Shown here in pieces: positions 1-5,961 of a DNA stretch of 6,906 nt. Under the pieces are notes generated by a model, which did no database searches, was not told where the DNA came from, and saw only the letters and a program-made list of their open reading frames with translations. Source of the stretch: Chitinophagaceae bacterium (GTDB taxonomy: Bacteria; Bacteroidota; Bacteroidia; Chitinophagales; Chitinophagaceae); NCBI GenBank assembly GCA_016787105.1, contig JAEUVI010000025.1, positions 1 through 6,906 on the forward strand, in the 5' to 3' direction. Every line of letters starts with the position of its first letter. The stretch's first letter is position 1. The position numbers and the translations under genes were made by a program.

Positions 1-1776
1 TACACGCCCTACTGTTGTTTCGATAAGTTTATGCTCCAATAATCCATCCTGGTTACGGATGTTGACTTTTACTTTAATATACGCGTGCAAATCAATCTTT
101 GCTTCGTTATATGCTATAATAACCTCTTCGGTATTATAGAATATCATTCCCTCGCCTCTTATCTTTTCAGTTGCAGTTGTACGTTTTCCTTTTGAAATAT
201 AATACAGACCCAACACCATGTCCTGTGAAGGCAGCGTGATCGGCTGACCACTCTGTGGGTTGAGGATATTGTGAGAAGCCAGCATCAATAACTGGGCTTC
301 CAATATCGCTGCATTGCTCAATGGTACGTGTACAGCCATCTGGTCACCGTCAAAGTCGGCGTTAAACGCTGTAGTTACCAATGGGTGCAGTTGTATCGCT
401 TTACCCTCAATCAATTTTGGCTGGAAAGCCTGTATTGATAAACGGTGAAGTGTGGGGGCACGGTTAAGCATAACCGGGTGACCTTTCAATATATTTTCAA
501 GAATATCCCAAATAACAGCTTCTTTTTTATCTACAAGTTTTCTTGCAGATTTTACTGTTTTCACAATACCCCTTTCAATCAGTTTGCGGATGATAAATGG
601 CTTGAACAATTCAGCAGCCATATCTTTTGGTAAACCGCACTCATGTAATTTCAATTCAGGACCTACTACGATAACTGAACGACCTGAGTAGTCAACACGT
701 TTACCAAGCAGGTTCTGGCGGAAACGACCTTGTTTACCTTTCAATACATCACTCAATGATTTCAACGCACGTCCACCTTCTGCTTTTACAGCATTTGATT
801 TACGGCTGTTATCAAACAATGAATCCACCGCTTCCTGTAACATACGTTTTTCGTTACGAAGGATTACTTCAGGAGCTTTAATCTCCAATAATCTTTTCAA
901 ACGATTATTACGAATGATTACACGACGATATAAGTCATTCAAATCGGAAGATGCAAAACGGCCACCATCCAAAGGAACTAAAGGACGCAATTCCGGTGGA
1001 ATAACAGGAATGTATTGCATCACCATCCATTCAGGACGGTTAGTAATTCTTGTATTTGCATCACGGAAAGCTTCCACAACGCTGAGACGCTTTAAAGCAT
1101 CTGCTTTACGTTGTTGTGAAGTTTCGGTAGCTGCAGTATTTCTTAAATCAAATGATAATTGGTCCAAATCGATACGCTGCAACATATCATGTACCGCTTC
1201 AGCACCCATCTTGGCGATGAACTTGTTGGGATCATCATCAGGCAGGTATTGATTATCTTTTGGAAGTGTATCCAGGATATCGAGATATTCTTCTTCAGTC
1301 AGCAAATCACCATAATTCTGGCCTTTGTCAACACGGATACCCGGCTGTATTACTACGAAACGTTCATAGTAAACAATAGTCTCCAATTTCTTGGAACTGA
1401 CTCCAAGCAGGTAACCGATTTTATTAGGCAATGATTTGAAATACCAGATATGTACTACAGGTACCACCAGTTTAATGTGGCCCATTCTTTCACGACGAAC
1501 CTTCTTCTCTGTTACTTCTACGCCGCAACGGTCACATACAATGCCTTTATAACGGATACGCTTATACTTTCCGCAAGCACATTCATAATCCTTTACAGGG
1601 CCAAAAATTCTTTCGCAAAACAAACCATCTCTTTCCGGTTTGTAAGTACGATAGTTGATTGTTTCAGGCTTCAACACCTCACCATAGCTTCTTTCCAGGA
1701 TTGTATCCGGAGAAGCCAGGCCGATTGTGATTTTTGAAAACGTTGCTCTTGGACGATTTTCTTTTTTGATAGCCAT
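1..1776 (-). CDS. rpoC: RNA polymerase beta' subunit, N-terminal 592 residues (3' end beyond window)
   Basis: DNA-directed RNA polymerase beta' subunit, which forms the clamp and carries the catalytic magnesium site. The frame is open from ATG at 1776 to the window edge: 592 codons, roughly 40% of a Bacteroidota RpoC. In order are the zinc-binding module with Cys66, Cys68, Cys81 and Cys84 (CxC...CDRC); the lid-region DGGRF motif at about 270-274; the clamp helices at about 279-322, the expected sigma-binding coiled coil; the GRFRQNLLGKRVDYSGRS block at about 350-367; and the catalytic NADFDGD motif at 472-478, whose Asp474, Asp476 and Asp478 would hold Mg2+. The start is the only ATG that gives the usual N-terminus (MAIKKENRPR). 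The region before it is A-rich with no Shine-Dalgarno sequence, normal for Bacteroidota. The gene lies 112 bp downstream of rpoB on the same strand, with no promoter or terminator recognised between them, so co-transcription is inferred. No frameshift or missing key residue is seen. Confidence 0.98.
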   Translation of the reverse strand, partial: MAIKKENRPRATFSKITIGLASPDTILERSYGEVLKPETINYRTYKPERDGLFCERIFGPVKDYECACGKYKRIRYKGIVCDRCGVEVTEKKVRRERMGHIKLVVPVVHIWYFKSLPNKIGYLLGVSSKKLETIVYYERFVVIQPGIRVDKGQNYGDLLTEEEYLDILDTLPKDNQYLPDDDPNKFIAKMGAEAVHDMLQRIDLDQLSFDLRNTAATETSQQRKADALKRLSVVEAFRDANTRITNRPEWMVMQYIPVIPPELRPLVPLDGGRFASSDLNDLYRRVIIRNNRLKRLLEIKAPEVILRNEKRMLQEAVDSLFDNSRKSNAVKAEGGRALKSLSDVLKGKQGRFRQNLLGKRVDYSGRSVIVVGPELKLHECGLPKDMAAELFKPFIIRKLIERGIVKTVKSARKLVDKKEAVIWDILENILKGHPVMLNRAPTLHRLSIQAFQPKLIEGKAIQLHPLVTTAFNADFDGDQMAVHVPLSNAAILEAQLLMLASHNILNPQSGQPITLPSQDMVLGLYYISKGKRTTATEKIRGEGMIFYNTEEVIIAYNEAKIDLHAYIKVKVNIRNQDGLLEHKLIETTVGRV

Positions 1777-1794
1777 ATTTTGCTTTTTGCTTTA

Positions 1795-1823
1795 GGCCGT
1801 AGGCTGTAAGCCTCTGGCCGTAG
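1795..1823. repeat. 8-bp direct repeat GGCCGTAG
   Basis: GGCCGTAG occurs at 1795-1802 and again at 1816-1823, 21 bp apart. The interval between them contains one arm of the 12-bp inverted repeat. Together with the 14-bp tandem units on the other side, repeats account for much of the 112-bp rpoB-rpoC spacer. The copies are short, so chance or slippage is possible. Confidence 0.6.
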
Positions 1824-1879
1824 TTTAAACATCTTGTTATTGAACGCAATAGTGCTTACAGCTTATCGCTTACAGCCTA
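1800..1879. repeat. 12-bp perfect inverted repeat in the rpoB-rpoC spacer
   Basis: TAGGCTGTAAGC at 1800-1811 and GCTTACAGCCTA at 1868-1879 are exact reverse complements, separated by 56 nt. In the rpoBC transcript they could pair as a 12-bp stem. No U-run follows the promoter-distal arm, so this does not look like an intrinsic terminator. A second near-copy of the arm at 1854-1865 (11 of 12 bases) could pair with the same partner, giving two mutually exclusive hairpins. The loop contains the 8-bp palindrome GTTTAAAC at 1823-1830. Possible roles, all inferred, are an RNA processing or stability element, or simply a dispersed intergenic repeat. Confidence 0.8.
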
Positions 1880-1881
1880 TA
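1854..1881. repeat. Two-copy 14-bp tandem repeat in the rpoB-rpoC spacer
   Basis: Two adjacent 14-bp units, GCTTACAGCTTATC (1854-1867) and GCTTACAGCCTATA (1868-1881), share their first nine bases and 11 of 14 overall. A partial third unit (GCTGT) follows and abuts the rpoB stop codon. The second unit is also an arm of the 12-bp inverted repeat. The arrangement resembles expansion of a short GCTTACAGC-type word, so it may be a dispersed genomic repeat rather than a site specific to this operon. Confidence 0.75.
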
Positions 1882-1888
1882 GCTGTCT

Positions 1889-4800
1889 TTATTCAAACTT
1901 CAAATCCAATCCCAAACCACGAAGCTCATGCACCAATACATTGAATGATTCAGGAATACCAGCTCTTGGGATATTATCACCTTTTACAATCGCCTCATAT
2001 GTTTTTGCACGACCGATGATATCATCTGATTTAAGCGTTAATAATTCCTGCAAAATGTTTGATGCACCATATGCTTCAAGTGCCCATACTTCCATCTCAC
2101 CAAAACGCTGACCTCCGAACTGTGCTTTACCACCGAGAGGCTGTTGCGTAATCAAGCTGTATGGTCCGATAGAACGTGCATGCATTTTGTCATCCACCAT
2201 GTGGTGAAGTTTAATCACGTAGATGATACCCACTGTTGCTTTCTGGTGGAAACGCTCACCTGTTTCACCATCATACAAGTAAGTGTGGCCAAACTTAGGA
2301 ATACCTGCTTCTGCACAATACTTTTCAATTTCTTCAGTACTTGCACCGTCAAATATTGGCGTAGCAAATTTTACATTCAACCTTTCACCAGCCCAGCCCA
2401 ATACAGTTTCATAAATCTGTCCCAGGTTCATACGGCTTGGTACCCCGAGTGGGTTCAATACAATATCAACCGGTGTTCCATCTTCCAGGAACGGCATATC
2501 TTCATGACGAACTATTTTTGCAACGATACCTTTGTTACCGTGGCGACCCGCCATTTTATCACCCACTTTCAGCTTACGCTTAACAGCGATATAAACTTTA
2601 GCAAGTTTCAATACACCTGCTGGTAATTCGTCACCGATTGAAATATTAAACTTCTCTCTCTTATAACGACCGAGTTCTTCGTTGTACTTGATATTATAGT
2701 TGTGGAGCAGGGTATTAATCTGATCGTCAACTTTTTTATCACCAGTCCAACCAAGCGGGTTGATGTTCTGATAATCCAGGCCTGCAAGATTCTTTGGTGT
2801 AAACTTCGCTCCTTTACCAATCTGCACCTCACCAAAGTTGTTGCTTACACCAGTTGAAGTAAATTCTTTCAGCAGAGTATTCAGCTTATCAAGCAATACT
2901 TCCATCAGGTCAGATTCATTCTTCTCATGTATTTTCTCAAGCTTCTCTATCGCTGCTTTCTCTCTTACTTTCGCGTTTTTATCTTTCTTGGCGCGTTGGA
3001 ATAATTTTTTATCAATTACAACACCTTCTACTCCATTAGGCGCTTTCAATGAAGCATCTTTAGCATCACCGGCTTTATCACCGAAGATGGCGCGAAGCAG
3101 TTTTTCTTCCGGCGTAGGATCGCTTTCACCTTTTGGTGTAATCTTACCGATAAGAATATCTCCTTCCTTTATCTGTGCACCAATACGAATAATACCATTT
3201 TCATCCAGGTCTTTTGTTGCTTCTTCAGATACGTTTGGAATATCAGGCGTTAATTCTTCTTCACCCAATTTTGTATCACGTACTTCAAGTTCGTATTCAG
3301 AAATGTGAACAGAAGTAAACAAATCTTCTTTTACAACCCTTTCGCTGATTACAATCGCATCTTCAAAGTTGTAACCCTTCCATGGCATGAATGCCACTTT
3401 AAGGTTTTTACCAAGAGCGATTTCACCATTCTGTGTCGCATAACCTTCTGTAAGAAAATCGCCATCTTTTACAGTCTGGCCTTTTTTCACAGCAGGCTTC
3501 AGGTTAATAGAAGTTTCCTGGTTTGTTTTTATAAACTTGGTAAGCTTGTATATTTTAAGATCATCTTCAAAGCTCACCAGTTTCTGGTCGTCGTTTCTTG
3601 TATAACGAACATGAATTTCGTTTGCATCCACAAACTCTACCACACCATTACCATCAGCGTGAATCTGGATCCTTGCATCACGTGCAGCTTTTCCTTCCAG
3701 GCCTGTACCTACTACCGGTACATCAGGACGGATAAGTGGCACTGCCTGGCGTTGCATGTTCGATCCCATCAATGCACGGTTGGCATCATCATGCTCAAGG
3801 AACGGAATCAATGAAGCACTCAACCCAACAATCTGGTTTGGAGCTACGTCCATAAATTCCACTTCCTTTTTATCAAGAATCGGGAAGTCGCCCGTTTCAC
3901 GGCTAACAACTTTCTCTTCTACGAAATTTCCTTTTTCATCCAGCGGTGAGTTTGCCTGGGCAATCTTAGCAGTATCTTCTTCTTCTGCACTAAGAAATTC
4001 CAGTTCCTTCATATTCACTTTGCCTTCATGCACTTTACGATAAGGCGTTTCAATGAATCCCATTTCATTGATTTTCGCATGTACGCAAAGTGTAGAAATC
4101 AAACCAATGTTTGGCCCTTCCGGCGTTTCGATTGTACAAAGACGACCGTAGTGTGAATAGTGTACGTCACGAACCTCAAATCCTGCTCTTTCACGACTCA
4201 AACCACCTGGCCCGAGCGCTGATATACGACGCTTGTGCGTGATTTCAGACAATGGGTTTGTCTGATCAAGGAACTGTGATAACTGTGATGTACCAAAGAA
4301 TGAATTGATAACAGAAGAAAGTGTTCTTGCATTGATCAAATCAACCGGAGTAAACACCTCGTTGTCACGTACGTTCATCCTTTCACGGATTGTACGTGCC
4401 ATACGCGCCAGACCTACACCAAACTGAGCATACAACTGCTCACCCACTGTACGTACACGACGGTTGCTCAGGTGATCGATATCATCTATCTCCGCTTTAC
4501 CATTTGTAAGACGAACGAGATATTTGATGATTTCAATAATATCTTCTTTTGTTAATGTCTTCTGATCAAGTGGCGCCTCAAGGTTCAGTTTGCGGTTAAT
4601 TTTATAACGGCCTACTTCACCCAGGTCATAACGCTTGTCACTGAAGAATAATTTATCGATAATACCTCTAGCCGTTTCATTATCTGGTGCATCAGCTCCA
4701 CGCAACTGGCGATAGATATGCTGAACCGCTTCCAGTTCGCTGTTAGAAGTATCTTTATTTAATGTATTGTAAATAATCGCGTAATCACCACCCACATCTT

Positions 4801-5692
4801 CTTTCTGAATAAATACAGATTTAACATCCATATCCACTACCATGTCTATCGCTTCTTCATCAAGGATAGAATCACGCTCAAGAACGATTTCATTACGTTC
4901 GATAGAAACCACCTCGCCGGTATCCTCATCTACGAAGTCTTCCACCCAGCTTCTCAATACACGGGCTGCAAGGCGACGGCCAACATATTTCTGTAAATGC
5001 TTTTTATCAGCAGTTACTTCATCAGCCATTCCGAAAAGTTCAAGAATGTCTTTATCTGTTTCGTATCCGATAGAACGAAGAAGAGTAGTTACAGGGAATT
5101 TTTTCTTACGATCGATGTATGCATACATCACATTGTTAATGTCTGTTGCAAACTCCATCCATGCACCTTTGAAAGGGATTACCCTTGCTGAATAGATTTT
5201 TGTTCCATTCGGGTGAATAGACTGACCGAAGAATACACCGGGTGAACGGTGTAATTGAGAAACAACCACACGCTCAGCACCATTGATAACAAATGTGCCA
5301 CGCGGGGTCATGTATGGTATATTACCCAGGAACACATCCTGAACGATTGTCTGGAAGTCAACGTGCTCTTCATCGTTACAGCTTAAGCGCAATTTCGCTT
5401 TCAGCGGTACCGCGTATGTAAGCCCGCGCTCCATACACTCTTCTATTGTGTAGCGGGGAGGGTCGATAAAATAGTCGAGAAACTCAAGAACGAAAATGTT
5501 TCTTGTATCGGTAATCGGGAAATTGTCCTTAAACACCCTGAACAAGCCTTCTATATTACGCTTATCCGGGGTTGTTTCTAACTGGAAGAACTCTCTGAAA
5601 GATGCAATCTGAATATCCAGTAGGTCGGGAGCATCTGCCAGGTGTTTGATTTTACCGAAATCAATCCTGGTGTTCATTTTTGTTGAAGACAT
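1889..5692 (-). CDS. rpoB: RNA polymerase beta subunit, complete
   Basis: DNA-directed RNA polymerase beta subunit, 1267 residues. It pairs with beta' to form the active-site cleft and is the rifampicin target. Near the N-terminus is the conserved NGAERVVVSQLHRSPGV block (137-153). The rifampicin cluster lies at about 470-493, with Gln473, Asp476, His486, Arg489 and Ser491 at the positions of E. coli Q513, D516, H526, R529 and S531. ETPEGPNIGL (522-531) follows. Substrate-site motifs are FEDA (Glu777, Asp778) and GDKMAGRHGNKG (Lys1046, Lys1054). The C-terminal block that packs against beta' spans about 1161-1210. A lysine-rich insertion of about 118 residues (901-1018) sits where E. coli also has an insertion. 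ATG at 5692 gives MSSTKMNTRIDFGKI; Met6 is a possible alternative start, but a weak AAGGG-like sequence nine bases before the first ATG favours the longer form. The stop is TAA. A consensus promoter lies about 145 bp upstream. There is no sign of disruption. Confidence 0.99.
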   Translation of the reverse strand: MSSTKMNTRIDFGKIKHLADAPDLLDIQIASFREFFQLETTPDKRNIEGLFRVFKDNFPITDTRNIFVLEFLDYFIDPPRYTIEECMERGLTYAVPLKAKLRLSCNDEEHVDFQTIVQDVFLGNIPYMTPRGTFVINGAERVVVSQLHRSPGVFFGQSIHPNGTKIYSARVIPFKGAWMEFATDINNVMYAYIDRKKKFPVTTLLRSIGYETDKDILELFGMADEVTADKKHLQKYVGRRLAARVLRSWVEDFVDEDTGEVVSIERNEIVLERDSILDEEAIDMVVDMDVKSVFIQKEDVGGDYAIIYNTLNKDTSNSELEAVQHIYRQLRGADAPDNETARGIIDKLFFSDKRYDLGEVGRYKINRKLNLEAPLDQKTLTKEDIIEIIKYLVRLTNGKAEIDDIDHLSNRRVRTVGEQLYAQFGVGLARMARTIRERMNVRDNEVFTPVDLINARTLSSVINSFFGTSQLSQFLDQTNPLSEITHKRRISALGPGGLSRERAGFEVRDVHYSHYGRLCTIETPEGPNIGLISTLCVHAKINEMGFIETPYRKVHEGKVNMKELEFLSAEEEDTAKIAQANSPLDEKGNFVEEKVVSRETGDFPILDKKEVEFMDVAPNQIVGLSASLIPFLEHDDANRALMGSNMQRQAVPLIRPDVPVVGTGLEGKAARDARIQIHADGNGVVEFVDANEIHVRYTRNDDQKLVSFEDDLKIYKLTKFIKTNQETSINLKPAVKKGQTVKDGDFLTEGYATQNGEIALGKNLKVAFMPWKGYNFEDAIVISERVVKEDLFTSVHISEYELEVRDTKLGEEELTPDIPNVSEEATKDLDENGIIRIGAQIKEGDILIGKITPKGESDPTPEEKLLRAIFGDKAGDAKDASLKAPNGVEGVVIDKKLFQRAKKDKNAKVREKAAIEKLEKIHEKNESDLMEVLLDKLNTLLKEFTSTGVSNNFGEVQIGKGAKFTPKNLAGLDYQNINPLGWTGDKKVDDQINTLLHNYNIKYNEELGRYKREKFNISIGDELPAGVLKLAKVYIAVKRKLKVGDKMAGRHGNKGIVAKIVRHEDMPFLEDGTPVDIVLNPLGVPSRMNLGQIYETVLGWAGERLNVKFATPIFDGASTEEIEKYCAEAGIPKFGHTYLYDGETGERFHQKATVGIIYVIKLHHMVDDKMHARSIGPYSLITQQPLGGKAQFGGQRFGEMEVWALEAYGASNILQELLTLKSDDIIGRAKTYEAIVKGDNIPRAGIPESFNVLVHELRGLGLDLKFE

Positions 5693-5832
5693 ATGCGATA
5701 ACCCTTTTTTAAATAGTTCAATGACGCAAAAATCAATTTCAGGCCTCTTTTCCAGAATGGATAAAAAGCAATGAATATCAACTATTTAGCTAAGATTTGT
5801 GACGTCAAAATGTATTTGGCCAAAATTAAAGG
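5693..5832 (-). other. Predicted 5' leader of the rpoB transcript (about 140 nt)
   Basis: The leader is inferred from the promoter at 5837-5866, with transcription expected to begin around 5830-5833. Read on the minus strand it contains no ATG before the rpoB start, so no ATG-initiated leader peptide is present. It holds three short perfect palindromes between 5786 and 5824, and an A-run followed by GGG just ahead of the start codon that may act as a weak ribosome-binding region. No known riboswitch or ribosomal-protein leader motif was recognised. The exact 5' end is an estimate. Confidence 0.55.
5786..5824. promoter_or_regulatory. Cluster of three perfect palindromes in the rpoB leader
   Basis: Three palindromes lie within 39 bp: TTAGCTAA (5786-5793), TGACGTCA (5800-5807) and TTTGGCCAAA (5815-5824). 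Their centres are 14 and 16 bp apart. The last lies only a few bases downstream of the predicted rpoB start point, a position where a bound protein could affect initiation or early elongation. Operator function is inference. Palindromes of this size are short enough to arise by chance in AT-rich DNA, though three so close together are mildly unexpected. Confidence 0.35.
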
Positions 5833-5836
5833 ATGG

Positions 5837-5866
5837 CAAAGGTAAGAAATAATCACTTATGAACAA
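5837..5866 (-). promoter_or_regulatory. rpoB promoter, Bacteroidota -33/-7 type
   Basis: On the minus strand the -7 element TACCTTTG (5837-5844) matches the Bacteroidota primary-sigma consensus TAnnTTTG exactly. The -33 element TTG (5864-5866) is 19 bp upstream, within the usual spacing. Transcription would run toward rpoB with an estimated start near 5830-5833. This is the best promoter match in the window. It implies that rpoB-rpoC is expressed from its own promoter rather than only by read-through from ribosomal protein genes. Confidence 0.8.
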
Positions 5867-5872
5867 GAAAAG

Positions 5873-5905
5873 TTTGCTAACAAAGATTAAGCCATAATTA
5901 GCAAA
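5873..5905. promoter_or_regulatory. 8-bp inverted repeat upstream of the rpoB -33 element
   Basis: TTTGCTAA (5873-5880) and TTAGCAAA (5898-5905) are exact reverse complements separated by 17 bp, so the arm centres are 25 bp apart. The nearer arm begins six bases upstream of the rpoB -33 element, roughly at -41 and beyond relative to the predicted start. That would suit an activator or a shared regulator of the two divergent genes. Function is inferred only from position and symmetry. No specific regulator family was recognised. Confidence 0.35.
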
Positions 5906-5961
5906 AATGTGCGATTCCAAAAGTCCTTTTAAGGCCATACATTGTTATAAACATTATCTTT

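Noticed and set aside
445..1737. Open frames of 62-112 codons on the plus strand opposite rpoC
   Set aside because: They are antisense shadows of an uninterrupted rpoC frame, with no recognisable domain or start context.
1800..1879. The spacer hairpin as an intrinsic terminator between rpoB and rpoC
   Set aside because: The loop is 56 nt and no U-run follows the second arm on the minus strand. Termination here would also block essential rpoC.
1777..1888. A separate promoter for rpoC in the spacer
   Set aside because: TTG occurs, but the sequence at the proper distance (TAAACTAC) does not fit TAnnTTTG.
2608..2835. A 75-codon minus-strand frame inside rpoB in another reading frame
   Set aside because: It lies fully within rpoB coding sequence, has no family resemblance, and the rpoB frame is continuous across it.
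2144..5195. Open frames of 64-169 codons on the plus strand opposite rpoB (for example at 2144-2626, 2838-3308, 3305-3814 and 4842-5195)
   Set aside because: They lie antisense to an intact, highly conserved rpoB, resemble no protein family, and have low-complexity Ser/Phe-rich content typical of reverse-strand shadows.
5811..5818. TGTATTTG as a plus-strand -7 element
   Set aside because: It matches seven of eight consensus bases, but the nearest upstream TTG (5797-5799) is only 11 bp away and nothing suitable sits 19-21 bp upstream.
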